Shown: positions 1 to 8,104 of the stretch, one piece after another
How positions within the stretch are numbered: position 1 is the first letter of the stretch
Layout: each line of letters starts with the position of its first letter
Assembly: GCA_017540385.1 (NCBI GenBank)
Contig: JAFYBD010000096.1
Span: forward strand, 1 to 33,748
Length of the DNA: 33,748 bases
Reading direction: 5' to 3'
From: Lentisphaeria bacterium
GTDB lineage: Bacteria > Verrucomicrobiota > Lentisphaeria > Victivallales > UBA1829
Translations under genes and position numbers: made by a program
The notes under the pieces: generated by a model
Database searches by the model: none
What the model was told of the DNA's origin: nothing
The model's input: the letters and a program-made list of their open reading frames with translations, nothing else

Positions 1-1
1 C

Positions 2-370
2 ACGCAGATTCTGGCCGTGCGCGGCAACTGCGACGCCGACGTCGACCAGTTCCTCCTCAAATTCCCCATCCTCGCCGACTTCTCCGAGATCCTCACCGAG
101 ACCCGGAGGTTCTTCCTCACCCACGGCCATCTGTGGAACGCCGCGAACGTTCCGCCCGTGCCGCAGGGGACCGTGCTCGCCCACGGCCACACGCACATCC
201 CCGAGCTCCGGATTCTCCCGGAGGGCGTCACGCTCTTCAATCCCGGCTCCGTCTCGCTCCCGAAACGGAACAATCCGCCCACGTTCGGGTTCTTCGACGG
301 CGAAAAGCTCTCCGTCCGCAGGCTCGAGGACGGCGCGGTCTTCCTCGCCGAACCCGTGCCCGGAGCCTGA
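2..370 (+). CDS. yfcE: YfcE-type metallophosphoesterase, 3' part (5' end outside the window)
   Basis: The reading frame is open from base 2 and ends in TGA at 368-370, so only the C-terminal ~122 residues are present. An RGNCD motif near the start of the fragment and HGHTH in the middle (about bases 183-197) are metal-binding signatures of the calcineurin-like YfcE/MJ0936 phosphodiesterases. The family's NPGS motif follows (about bases 239-250). These enzymes hydrolyse phosphodiesters in the cytoplasm with a dinuclear metal centre, and their physiological substrate is often unknown. The first ATG in this frame (17) is internal, because conserved sequence precedes it. No terminator is obvious after the stop. 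The family call is firm; the exact substrate cannot be told from sequence. Confidence 0.9.
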   Translation, partial: TQILAVRGNCDADVDQFLLKFPILADFSEILTETRRFFLTHGHLWNAANVPPVPQGTVLAHGHTHIPELRILPEGVTLFNPGSVSLPKRNNPPTFGFFDGEKLSVRRLEDGAVFLAEPVPGA

Positions 371-451
371 CCGTCGCCGCCGACGGGGGCGCACCTGCGC
401 GCCTTTCCCAATAAAAAGCGGAAAAAATCGCCGAAACGCCGGAAACGGGTC

Positions 452-478
452 TTGACTTTTTCGATGCGCGGGGATACT
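452..478 (+). promoter_or_regulatory. Possible promoter of the small lipoprotein gene
   Basis: TTGACT lies at 452-457 and GATACT at 473-478 with a short 15-bp spacer. A second -10-like TATAGT at 480-485 is 22 bp away, so the pairing is uncertain. The following ~75-nt AT-rich leader and the AAGGA at 549-553 before the ATG at 563 support transcription starting here. Confidence 0.4.
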
Positions 479-562
479 GTATAGTGAGAGATTGTCAGAA
501 AACACATTAACCAACCAGAAAAACAACCTGAATTCACACTTCAACAACAAGGACTTCACATC

Positions 563-958
563 ATGATGAAAAAATTCGCCGCTCTCGCCGCCGGCATCGT
601 CACCGCAGCCGTGCTCGCCGCCTGCTCCTCCTTCGAAATCGGCGCCACCCCGAACGAGGTCAAGATCGCTTCCGGCGACTCCGAAGCCATCGCGCACGTG
701 AACGCCGACATCTGGGGAATCTACGTCTTCGGTCTGCCCGTGATCTCCGGCAGCTCCGTCGAACCCGGCAAGTGCGTTGTCTTCAGCGACACCGTCGACA
801 CCAGCAACGCCATCTCGTTCCTGACCCGCAACACCCGCCGCAAACTGAACGCCTCCGCCATCACGGACGTCCAGAGCGAGCGCACCACGGGCTGGCTCGT
901 CCCCACCCTGTTCTTCTTCTATCGCGACATCCAGGTCTCCGGCAACGCCGTGAAGTAA
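563..958 (+). CDS. Small lipoprotein of unknown function (131 aa)
   Basis: The N-terminus has two lysines, a hydrophobic stretch and a lipobox LAAC with Cys21, so the product should be lipidated and held in the membrane. AAGGA at 549-553 is 9 nt before the first of two adjacent ATGs; starting at the second would lose one residue. After the Cys there are about 110 residues with no motif I recognise. A hydrophobic stretch rich in Phe and Tyr lies near residues 113-122. The gene is separated from the next one by 30 nt on the same strand and could share its transcript. The lipoprotein assignment is supported by sequence; no function is inferred. Confidence 0.85.
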   Translation: MMKKFAALAAGIVTAAVLAACSSFEIGATPNEVKIASGDSEAIAHVNADIWGIYVFGLPVISGSSVEPGKCVVFSDTVDTSNAISFLTRNTRRKLNASAITDVQSERTTGWLVPTLFFFYRDIQVSGNAVK

Positions 959-988
959 GGACCTGATAAGAGAGGATCCCCCGGGCCT

Positions 989-1669
989 ATGTCCGAAACG
1001 AAAGGCACAAGCCAGCGTCTGGAAAAAGTGCGGCGCAACATGCTCCGCATGACCTCGCCGGACGGATTCGGCGACGACAAGGCCAGGGGATTCGGCTCGC
1101 TCACCGCCATCAACGTGCCCCCGTGGCTCGCGCGCGCCGACGCGGCGTTCGACCGCGCCGTGACGCTGTTCCGTCTCCCGGATTCCCCGGCGGACGATCG
1201 CTCCCACCTGGTCCGGCTGCAGTTCTGGCGCGACATCCGGTCGCTGCTGCTTGAGGCCGAGGAGAACCTCGCCTCGATCGCCCATGTCTTCGAGACCGGG
1301 GAGGAGCCTCCTTTCGACGTCTCCGTCTATCTCGCGTTCGTGCGGTTCCTGCTTCGCCTGAATACCCAGCTGGTCCTGGCGGCGCGTTCGTGCTCGGAAC
1401 TCCCCGGCGACATCCGCAGTTTCACCCCGCCTGACTTCCCCGAGGGATTCCGCGACGGTCTGCTGGCCGCGGAGTCCATCTTCGCAACCTCGGAATCCAG
1501 CATCCGCAAATTCCTCCTGGAGAGCCTTACGGCGGCTTCCCCCGCCCTCGAGGCCATCCGGTCGCGCGGCCACGGCTCGCTCACGAAAGACGCCCGCGAA
1601 CGCTACACGAGGGCGTTTCAGGCGTTCACCGGCCACTTCGCGCACGTCGGCGAGGAGCCGCAGCCATGA
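989..1669 (+). CDS. Hypothetical protein, predicted mostly helical (226 aa)
   Basis: I do not recognise this protein. It has no signal peptide or membrane segment, looks mainly helical, and has alternating charged and leucine-rich stretches. A possible Shine-Dalgarno AGAGGA sits about a dozen bases upstream of the ATG. Its stop codon overlaps the start of the signal peptidase gene in an ATGA (1666-1669), so the two are probably translationally coupled. That coupling is the only hint of a link to protein export. It is the first gene of a closely packed run that continues with lepB, an anchored protein, rmuC and dsbD. Confidence 0.75.
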   Translation: MSETKGTSQRLEKVRRNMLRMTSPDGFGDDKARGFGSLTAINVPPWLARADAAFDRAVTLFRLPDSPADDRSHLVRLQFWRDIRSLLLEAEENLASIAHVFETGEEPPFDVSVYLAFVRFLLRLNTQLVLAARSCSELPGDIRSFTPPDFPEGFRDGLLAAESIFATSESSIRKFLLESLTAASPALEAIRSRGHGSLTKDARERYTRAFQAFTGHFAHVGEEPQP

Positions 1670-2190
1670 GCACGACGAGTGAGCCTCCGCAGGAGGAATC
1701 TACGACATTCGTCCGGCCGCCCAGGAAAACGAACTGGCAGATGATCGCCATCCGTTCGGGCGTCGCCGCGGTCGTCACGGTCCTCGTCTGCGTCTTCCTC
1801 TTCCGCCCCATGATCATCAACGGCGAGAGCATGCAGCCCACCTATTCCGGCCGCGGCTTCACGTTTGCGTTTCTCCCCTATTTCAAGCTCTACAGCCCCC
1901 AGCGCAAGCAGATCGTGATCCTCAAGCACGCCGGGTTCAATACCTTCCTCCTCAAACGCGTGCTCGCGTTCCCCGGCGAGGTCGTCGAAATCCGGAACGG
2001 CGTGCTGTACGTGAACGGTTCCGCCGTGGACGAGCCGTACGTGAAGAACCCGTGCGACTGGAATTTCGCCCGGCACGAGGTCCCGAAAGGAAAGATCTTC
2101 GTGCTCGGGGACAACCGCTCCATGCCCATGCAGCAGCACATGGGCGGCATGATCGACCAGGACCGCCTGGCCGGCGTACCCCTGTGGTGA
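1666..2190 (+). CDS. lepB: Signal peptidase I (174 aa)
   Basis: This S26 serine protease cleaves signal peptides from exported proteins at the outer face of the inner membrane. A single N-terminal membrane segment spans about residues 27-46. The catalytic serine is Ser55 in the GESMQPT box, and the catalytic lysine is Lys97 in LLKRV, followed by the FPGE box. The C-terminal GDNR box (about residues 146-149) is present. It is followed by SMPMQQH instead of the usual DNSxDSR-like continuation, so the family's box E is divergent. The protein is short and lacks the large insertions of the E. coli enzyme, like many single-TM homologues. Its start overlaps the preceding gene's stop (ATGA), and the next gene begins 7 nt after its own stop. 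Confidence 0.93.
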   Translation: MSTTSEPPQEESTTFVRPPRKTNWQMIAIRSGVAAVVTVLVCVFLFRPMIINGESMQPTYSGRGFTFAFLPYFKLYSPQRKQIVILKHAGFNTFLLKRVLAFPGEVVEIRNGVLYVNGSAVDEPYVKNPCDWNFARHEVPKGKIFVLGDNRSMPMQQHMGGMIDQDRLAGVPLW

Positions 2191-2197
2191 ACCGGAC

Positions 2198-2746
2198 ATG
2201 GCCACAGCGCGTTTCGGCAGGCTTCAGTGGATCGAACTTGCGGTCGTCGCGTCTCTGACGCTCGCAGCAGTCTGGTTCTTCTTCCTCCGCACCGACGACG
2301 CATCCAGGGTGCGCGCGCGACTGCGCGAAGCCGTGGAGTTCGCGGAGAAACAGCCGAAGGGCTCCGGGTTCAACCTCCAGAACGTCGGCGCGTCGCATTT
2401 GGTCGGCGACTTCTTCACGGAGCAGACCGACGTGGAGATTTCGGGCGAGTCCCGGGGCGATGTCTACACGCTCGCGGCCGCAACGCGCGCCCAGATCATC
2501 TCCTCGTATTTCATGCTGCGGCCCCTGCTCGCCTCCCTCTCCGTGAGCCTCGCCGAGATCGACGTGACGTTCGCCGACGATTCGCACAAGACCGCCACGG
2601 TGAAGTGTTCCGCCATGGCCACCGGCACGACCGTGAACGGCGACCGTTACCGCGAAGGCAGGCTGATCTCCGCCGAGATGGTCCTGGACGACGGCGAATG
2701 GAGATTCCGCAGCCTCCGGGCCGATCCGGTGGTGTCGTTTCATTGA
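2198..2746 (+). CDS. Membrane-anchored protein with NTF2/SnoaL-like C-terminal region (182 aa)
   Basis: One N-terminal membrane segment (about residues 12-30) is followed by a soluble domain. The region from about residue 110 alternates strands (VTFADDSH, ATVKCSAMA) and ends in a WRFRSL strand. This resembles the cone-shaped NTF2-like fold often seen in anchored accessory proteins, but the call is by pattern only and could be wrong. No catalytic residues are apparent. It starts 7 nt after lepB, which suggests co-transcription and a possible envelope role. Confidence 0.7.
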   Translation: MATARFGRLQWIELAVVASLTLAAVWFFFLRTDDASRVRARLREAVEFAEKQPKGSGFNLQNVGASHLVGDFFTEQTDVEISGESRGDVYTLAAATRAQIISSYFMLRPLLASLSVSLAEIDVTFADDSHKTATVKCSAMATGTTVNGDRYREGRLISAEMVLDDGEWRFRSLRADPVVSFH

Positions 2747-2797
2747 GGCGGAACGCGCGCGCAGCAAGTTCAATCGCAAACCAGGGAGTTTGACAGC

Positions 2798-4345
2798 ATG
2801 TTGGAAGCTATTCTAGGCGGTCTCGCAGGGTTCCTGCTCGGCTCGGCCATCCTTTATTTGTGGGCGCGTGCCCGGGTGAAGACCGACGCCGCGCGCATCG
2901 CCGAACTCGAAGCGAAAGCGGTCCGGCTCGACGACGCGACCGCTGACAAGGTCCGGGCGGAAAGCGTGCTCGAGGCCGAACGCGACCGTCATGCCGTCGA
3001 GCTCGAATCCGCGCACCGTCAGGCCGAATCGCTCCTGGAGGCCGAGAAACAGAAAGCCGCCGCCGTGCTGGATGCGGAACGCCGTCAGGCAGCCGCTTCG
3101 CTCGATGCGGAACGCCGGAAAGCCGCCGCCGAACTCGCCGCGCTTCGCGACGCCCACGCCGAACTCGAAAAGGTCACGAAGGAGCGCACCGACAATCTCC
3201 GGCTCGAGTTCAACAAGCTCACCGAATCCATCCTCAAACAGCGCGAGGAATCTCTCCAGACCGCGAACGCGAAACAGATCACCACGCTCCTGAGTCCTCT
3301 GCGCGAACAGCTCGCCGAGTACCGCAAGGCGGTCGAGGACGCGCGCGTCGACCGCGCGAAGCTCCACTCCGCCCTGAAGGTCCAGTACGAATCCCTCGCG
3401 AAGATGACCGAGAAGATCGGCGCGGACGCGAACAACCTCGCGCGCGCCCTGAAGGGCGAAAACAAGACCCAGGGCGACTGGGGCGAAATGATCCTCGAGA
3501 CCATCCTGAAGGATTCCGGGCTCGTGAACGGGGTCCATTACGAGACCCAGGCCACCCTGCGCGCCGAGGACGGCCAGCTCCTCAAAACCTCCGACAACCA
3601 TACCCTCCGCCCCGACGTGGTCGTGCATTACCCCGACGGGAAGGACGTCGTGATCGACAGCAAGGTCAGCCTGTCGGCGTTCACCGATTACGTCAACGCC
3701 GAGGACCCGGCGGAGAAGAAGGCCGCGCTCGACCGGCACGTCCGCAGCGTCCGCGCCCACGTGGACGAACTCGCGAAGAAGAACTATCCCGAGTTCATCC
3801 GCGGCCGCGACGCCGTCGAGTTCGTCATCATGTTCATCCCGAACGAACCCCCGCATCAGGCCGCCATGCTCGCCGCGCCGACCCTCTGGCGCGAGGCGTT
3901 CGACCGGCACGTCCTCATCGTGAGCCCGGTCAACCTGATGGCGCTGCTGCAGATGATCCGCGTGGCATGGACCCGCGAAGAGCAGGCGCGGAACCAGAAG
4001 AAGATCCTGGAGACCGCGTCGCTGCTGCTCGACCGCGTGGTGCGGTTCCACAAAGTCTTCGAGGACGTCGGGACGAAGCTCAACGCGGCGCGTCAGAACT
4101 ACGACCAGGCGGCAGCCGCGCTGACCGGCAGGATGAGCGTCGTCGGCGCGGCGCGCAAGCTCCACGAGCTCGGCGTCTCCTCCAAAAAACATGCGAAACT
4201 CCCCGACCGGTTCTATACCCCCGACCTGCCCGACAGTTCCCTCCCCGAGGAACCGGAGGGCGACCGCGAAGCGTTGCCGGCCCCGGACGACTCCGGTGAA
4301 ACGCCCGGCGCCGCAGACCCGACATCAACCGAACATCAGGAATGA
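2798..4345 (+). CDS. rmuC: RmuC family DNA recombination protein (515 aa)
   Basis: RmuC proteins limit inversions and other rearrangements between short inverted repeats; they belong to the PD-(D/E)XK nuclease-like group. An N-terminal membrane segment (about residues 4-22) is followed by a long Ala/Glu/Arg-rich coiled coil (about 35-150) with near-repeats of LDAERR. The conserved RmuC domain (about 190-440) includes GDWGE and the nuclease-like RPDVVV...VIDSKVS stretch. The C-terminal ~40 residues are acidic and low complexity. AGGGAG lies just upstream of the ATG at 2798. The dsbD gene starts 7 nt after its stop. Length and architecture are typical of the family. Confidence 0.93.
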   Translation: MLEAILGGLAGFLLGSAILYLWARARVKTDAARIAELEAKAVRLDDATADKVRAESVLEAERDRHAVELESAHRQAESLLEAEKQKAAAVLDAERRQAAASLDAERRKAAAELAALRDAHAELEKVTKERTDNLRLEFNKLTESILKQREESLQTANAKQITTLLSPLREQLAEYRKAVEDARVDRAKLHSALKVQYESLAKMTEKIGADANNLARALKGENKTQGDWGEMILETILKDSGLVNGVHYETQATLRAEDGQLLKTSDNHTLRPDVVVHYPDGKDVVIDSKVSLSAFTDYVNAEDPAEKKAALDRHVRSVRAHVDELAKKNYPEFIRGRDAVEFVIMFIPNEPPHQAAMLAAPTLWREAFDRHVLIVSPVNLMALLQMIRVAWTREEQARNQKKILETASLLLDRVVRFHKVFEDVGTKLNAARQNYDQAAAALTGRMSVVGAARKLHELGVSSKKHAKLPDRFYTPDLPDSSLPEEPEGDREALPAPDDSGETPGAADPTSTEHQE

Positions 4346-4352
4346 CCGCATC

Positions 4353-5894
4353 ATGAAACAATTCGCCGTATTTGTCTGTCTTTTCGTATTCTCCGCACTC
4401 GCGACGGGAGCCCAGCCGGTCACGGCCGACTCCTGGACTCTCGCAGCCCGGGACGGCACGCTGGCGCTCTCGCTCATTCTGCCCGACGGCGCACACGCCT
4501 ACGAAGCCTCGACCGGCCCGGCGCTCCCGGACGGCGTCGCGGCCGTCTCCGCCCCGGAGGCGAAACAGGAGATCGATGCGCTCACCGGCGAGCCCGATTC
4601 GTTCTTCGTGGGCCCGGCCGAGCTGCATTGGCTCCTGCCGCCCGAAGCCGCGCCGGAGGGCGCTGTCCATGTCCGCTGGCAGGTCTGCGTCGGCGAAATG
4701 TGCTACGCGCCGGGTTCCGCCGACCTCGCAGTCCCCGGTGCCGAGCAGAAGCCGGCCCCGTCCGAAACGGAAACGGCCGAGCCCGCGAAGACCGCCGACG
4801 TCCTGCCGTTCACGCTTGTGCGTTCCGCCGACGGCTATCTCCCGGCCGACCGGTTCGTCGGCTTCCTGAACGGCGATGCGAAGTATTCGGCGTTCACGTT
4901 CGCCGGACGCGGATTCCTGATGATGCTCCTGCTGGCGATCCTCGGCGGCGCGGCTCTGAACCTGACGCCGTGCGTGCTGCCGCTGATCCCGGTCAATCTG
5001 GCGATGATCGGGGCGGGCAAGGCGTCCGGCAACGGCCGGTTCACGCGCGTGTGGCACGGCGTGGCCTACGGCGGCGGCATCACGGTCACATACGGGCTGC
5101 TGGGGGTGATCTCGGTGCTGATGGGGACCACGTTCGGCGGCATCGATTCCAGCTGGGTCTTCAACGCGGCCGTGGCGGTGATCTTCGTCGTGCTCGCCCT
5201 CGCGATGTTCGAAGTCTTCTCCATCGACTTCTCCGGGCTCGGGTCCTCCATCCGGCTCCCGGAATCCGCGCATTTCGGCGGCATCTTCCTGATGGGCGCG
5301 CTGTCCGCGATCCTGGCCGGGGCGTGCGTCGCGCCGGTCCTGGCCGCGGCACTCGTGCAGACCGCGAAAATGGTCGCGCACGGGGATTATTACGGCCTGT
5401 GCCTGCCCTTTGCGCTCGGATTCGGCATGGCGCTGCCGTGGCCGATTGCGGCAGCCGGATTCGGGCTCTTCCCGAAACCCGGTCGCTGGATGATGCGCGT
5501 GAAACAGCTCCTCGGCGTGGCTATCCTGGTCCTCGCGGGGTATTACGGCTGGACCGCATGGACGCTCTTCGCCGACGGCCGGGCGGAAGCCGCCGGGATG
5601 GCCTCCGCGACCGAAACGACCGGAGCCACCGGGGAAATCAACGCCGCGCTGATCGAATCCGCCGCGACTTCGAAACCCGTCCTGCTCGACTTCACGGCGT
5701 CGTGGTGCAAGAACTGCAAGGCGATGGATCTGACGACGTTCCAGGCCCCCGAAGTCAAGGCGGCGCTGGACGACATGATCTTCGTGAAGGTCCACGCGGA
5801 GAAACCCTCCGCACCGGAGACCGCCGCATTGATGAAGCTCTTCGAGGTCCCGGGGCTCCCGGCCTACCGCATCATCCGCCCGAAGGAAAACTGA
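4353..5894 (+). CDS. dsbD: Thiol:disulfide interchange protein DsbD (513 aa)
   Basis: DsbD carries reducing equivalents from cytoplasmic thioredoxin across the inner membrane to periplasmic thiol proteins. All three functional parts are visible. A signal peptide (about residues 1-20) leads into the periplasmic alpha domain with cysteines 112 and 117. The membrane core has its conserved pair Cys207 (LTPCVLP) and Cys325 (GACVAP). The C-terminal thioredoxin-like gamma domain has Cys452-x-x-Cys455 (WCKNC). I chose the ATG at 4353 because it gives a proper signal peptide and follows the rmuC stop by 7 nt; an upstream in-frame ATG at 4191 lies inside rmuC. A thioredoxin gene (32777) that could feed it is also in the window. 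It converges with the MATE gene. Confidence 0.95.
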   Translation: MKQFAVFVCLFVFSALATGAQPVTADSWTLAARDGTLALSLILPDGAHAYEASTGPALPDGVAAVSAPEAKQEIDALTGEPDSFFVGPAELHWLLPPEAAPEGAVHVRWQVCVGEMCYAPGSADLAVPGAEQKPAPSETETAEPAKTADVLPFTLVRSADGYLPADRFVGFLNGDAKYSAFTFAGRGFLMMLLLAILGGAALNLTPCVLPLIPVNLAMIGAGKASGNGRFTRVWHGVAYGGGITVTYGLLGVISVLMGTTFGGIDSSWVFNAAVAVIFVVLALAMFEVFSIDFSGLGSSIRLPESAHFGGIFLMGALSAILAGACVAPVLAAALVQTAKMVAHGDYYGLCLPFALGFGMALPWPIAAAGFGLFPKPGRWMMRVKQLLGVAILVLAGYYGWTAWTLFADGRAEAAGMASATETTGATGEINAALIESAATSKPVLLDFTASWCKNCKAMDLTTFQAPEVKAALDDMIFVKVHAEKPSAPETAALMKLFEVPGLPAYRIIRPKEN

Positions 5895-5925
5895 TCCCCC
5901 TCTTCTCCTCAAACCGCCCGGCAGG

Positions 5926-7341
5926 TCAGGTCGGGCGATTGCTCTTCGCGCACTTGCAGGAACGTCCCATTCCCACGGGACGCCGCGGGCCGACGTTGAC
6001 GCGTTTGCCCCTCAGCCGAGCCCGGATCTCGTAGACGTAATACACCATGAGCATCACGCCGGTGATCGTCCAGGTGATGCCGGAGGCGAAGCACGCTCCC
6101 GTGTAGCCGAACCATTTCGCGAGGTACACGGCGGTAAAGATGCGGCTCAGCGTTTCCATCGCGCCGCCCAGCAGCGGGATCAGCGAACAACCCATTCCCT
6201 GCAAAGTATTGCGGAAGATGAGGATCATCCCGAGCGAAATGTACGCCGGAGCCACCGTGTAGATGTACTGGCGGCCCGCCCGCAGGATGTCCGGCGACGC
6301 CTTCACGTCCAGGAACATCTGCAGGAGCTGCGCGCTGAACACCATCATCAGGATCGCCCCCGTGACCGCCACGAACGCCGTGATGAGCCAGCCGCTGCGC
6401 ACGCCCACCAGGATGCGGCGGTAATTGTTCGCGCCGCTGTTCTGCGCGGCATACGCGGCCAGCGTGGTCCCGATCGCGAAGAAGGGAATGCAGATCAGAC
6501 CCTCCAGGCGGCTGGCCGCCGTCGTAGCCGCCACCGTGTCCGAGCCGAACTGGTTGAACGCGCTCTGCAGGATCACGCAGCCGACGCCTGTGACCGAGAA
6601 CTGCAGCGCCATCGGCACCGCCACGCGGAGGTGTTCCCAGTAGTATTTCAGGTCGAACCGCCAGTCCTCGCGGCCGTGCGGGATCAGCTCGGGGAATTTT
6701 CTCAGGATGATGAGCAGGCAGATGAGCCCGGACAGGAACTGCGAGATCACGGTCGCGACGGCGGCGCCGGCCACCTCCATCCCGAGCACGCAGACCAGGA
6801 AGAGGTCCAGCGCGGCGTTCAGGAACGACGAGAACACGATCACGTACAGCGGACGGCGGCTGTCGCCCAGCGCGCGCATCAGGAACGACATCAGCAGGTA
6901 GAACGTCATGGACGGCGTCCCGACTACGATGATCCGCAGATACCGCAGCGAATCAGCCAGGATGTTCTCCGGCGTGTTCATGGCCACCAGGATCGGCCGC
7001 AGATACGCCAGGAAGATCAGAGTGACCGCCGCCACGAGCGCGGAACACAGCACCACGGATGCGCAGAACGACCGCCGGACCCCGACGGCGTCCTTCGCGC
7101 CGAACCGCTGCCCCGTGATGATCGTGAACCCGGCCGGAAGCCCCCAGAAGAACCCCAGGAGCATGAAGATCACCGAACCGGCGTTGCCGACCGCGGCCAG
7201 CTTGTCCGGGCCGCACCATCGCCCCACGATCATGGAGTCGACCATGCTGTACAGCTGGTTGCAGGCGTTTCCGATCGCCAGCGGGATGGAAAATAACAGG
7301 ATGATTCTGAGGGGATTGCCCCTCGTCAGGTCTTTCGCCAT
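5926..7341 (-). CDS. MATE family multidrug/cation efflux transporter (471 aa)
   Basis: This inner-membrane antiporter has about twelve predicted membrane segments and two related halves, as expected for the MATE family (Na+ or H+ driven export of drugs or metabolites). The opening segment (PLAIGNACNQLYSMVDSMIVG) and the second-half counterparts match the DinF/NorM-type MatE domain. The start at 7341 follows a good promoter (7381-7408) by about 40 nt. The last ~35 residues are basic, with a short Cys pair (CKC), and lie after the final membrane helix. The 3' end converges on dsbD, and a CGCCCG/CGGGCG hairpin spans the junction (5915-5937). The substrate cannot be predicted. Confidence 0.92.
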   Translation of the reverse strand: MAKDLTRGNPLRIILLFSIPLAIGNACNQLYSMVDSMIVGRWCGPDKLAAVGNAGSVIFMLLGFFWGLPAGFTIITGQRFGAKDAVGVRRSFCASVVLCSALVAAVTLIFLAYLRPILVAMNTPENILADSLRYLRIIVVGTPSMTFYLLMSFLMRALGDSRRPLYVIVFSSFLNAALDLFLVCVLGMEVAGAAVATVISQFLSGLICLLIILRKFPELIPHGREDWRFDLKYYWEHLRVAVPMALQFSVTGVGCVILQSAFNQFGSDTVAATTAASRLEGLICIPFFAIGTTLAAYAAQNSGANNYRRILVGVRSGWLITAFVAVTGAILMMVFSAQLLQMFLDVKASPDILRAGRQYIYTVAPAYISLGMILIFRNTLQGMGCSLIPLLGGAMETLSRIFTAVYLAKWFGYTGACFASGITWTITGVMLMVYYVYEIRARLRGKRVNVGPRRPVGMGRSCKCAKSNRPT

Positions 7342-7380
7342 GATCGCCCCGGGTCTTGCAGTTGAAAAAAGACAGCTAAT

Positions 7381-7408
7381 AATATAGCACTCTAATCCTT
7401 TTTTTCAA
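7381..7408 (-). promoter_or_regulatory. Promoter of the MATE gene
   Basis: On the minus strand TTGAAA (7408-7403), a 16-bp spacer and TATATT (7386-7381) are preceded by TGC, giving an extended -10 TGCTATATT. Confidence 0.8.
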
Positions 7409-7489
7409 CCGGAAATCGTCACATTGCGTCGCACCGCCCGAAGCATCGGCCCTGTCGCCCCGGGCGGAGAGCGGACAAAAAACACCGCG

Positions 7490-7540
7490 CCAGACTAACG
7501 TCTGGACTTCCGTAGTGCCGTGCTGCGCGACGGCACGGGG
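7490..7540. repeat. Two-hairpin intergenic repeat, copy 1
   Basis: The repeat has two parts. A variable 6-bp stem CCAGAC/GTCTGG with a TAAC loop (7490-7505) is followed after 2 nt by a 33-bp constant block (7508-7540). The constant block contains its own GTGCCGT/ACGGCAC stem (7515-7536). An identical constant block and an equivalent but different small stem occur 98 bp away at 7588-7638. Confidence 0.85.
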
Positions 7541-7550
7541 TATATCAAGA

Positions 7551-7587
7551 TATAAAAATACCGCGAAACCAACTTGTGGTCTCGCGG
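7551..7587 (-). terminator. Rho-independent terminator of the rpmJ-rplQ operon
   Basis: On the minus strand an 11-bp stem (arms 7587-7577 and 7571-7561) with a 5-nt loop has only a G-U wobble as imperfection. It is followed by a TATTTTTATA tract. It lies about 60 nt past the rplQ stop and sits between the two copies of the two-hairpin repeat. Confidence 0.8.
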
Positions 7588-7638
7588 CAAAGCTGGCGCT
7601 TTGAGTTCCGTAGTGCCGTGCTGCGCGACGGCACGGGG
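7588..7638. repeat. Two-hairpin intergenic repeat, copy 2
   Basis: The variable stem is CAAAGC/GCTTTG with a TGGC loop (7588-7603). The constant 33-bp block (7606-7638) is identical to copy 1. Compared with copy 1, three stem pairs differ on both sides so that pairing is kept. The copy starts directly after the terminator stem and ends 7 nt from the rplQ stop. Confidence 0.85.
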
Positions 7639-7645
7639 AAAATCG

Positions 7646-8098
7646 TCACTCGGCCTTGGCTTCTTCGGCCTTGGGAGCCTCTTCCGCCTTGGCGGCCTTT
7701 TTGGCCTTCACGGGCTCGTTGAGGAGCTGGATGAGGCACATCGGGGCGGAGTCGCCTCTGCGGGCCGGCATGTGGATGATACGGGTGTATCCGCCGGGAC
7801 GATCGGCGAAACGCGGTCCGAGTTCGTCGAAGAGCTTGTTCAGGACGAGCTTCTTGGTCTGGGCGAATTCGGAGGGGGTGTTGATTTTCAGCTTGGCATA
7901 AGCGAGACGGCGCTTGTGTTCGCCGCCGGCCTTGGCCATGGTGATGAGACGTTCCACGAAACGGCGGAGTTCCTTGGCGCGGATCGTGGTGGTCTGGATG
8001 GATTCGTGTTCGATGAGGCTGCAGGCCAGGTTGACCAGCATTGCCTTGCGGTGACCGCAGTTGCGGTTGAGTTTAGCAGTATGTACGAGATGGCGCAT
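7646..8098 (-). CDS. rplQ: 50S ribosomal protein L17 (150 aa)
   Basis: The N-terminus (MRHLVHTAKLNRNCGHRKAM) is the characteristic L17 start, and the LVNL...IRAKELRRFVE core is conserved. L17 binds 23S rRNA near the exit tunnel. The globular domain ends near residue 127. It is followed by a ~22-residue Lys/Ala/Glu repeat tail absent from the ~127-residue E. coli protein. It is the last gene of the operon, 6 nt after rpoA, and is followed by the terminator at 7551-7587. Confidence 0.97.
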   Translation of the reverse strand: MRHLVHTAKLNRNCGHRKAMLVNLACSLIEHESIQTTTIRAKELRRFVERLITMAKAGGEHKRRLAYAKLKINTPSEFAQTKKLVLNKLFDELGPRFADRPGGYTRIIHMPARRGDSAPMCLIQLLNEPVKAKKAAKAEEAPKAEEAKAE

Positions 8099-8104
8099 GA
8101 TAGA

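Noticed and set aside
973..986. GGATCCCCCGGGCC looks like a BamHI-SmaI cloning polylinker (as in pBluescript).
   Set aside because: Only about 13 bases match, the flanks differ, and GC-rich runs of this kind are expected here; there is no other vector sequence.
5915..5937. CGCCCG/CGGGCG hairpin at the dsbD-MATE junction as a terminator.
   Set aside because: The stem is short with an 11-nt loop and no T-run on either strand.
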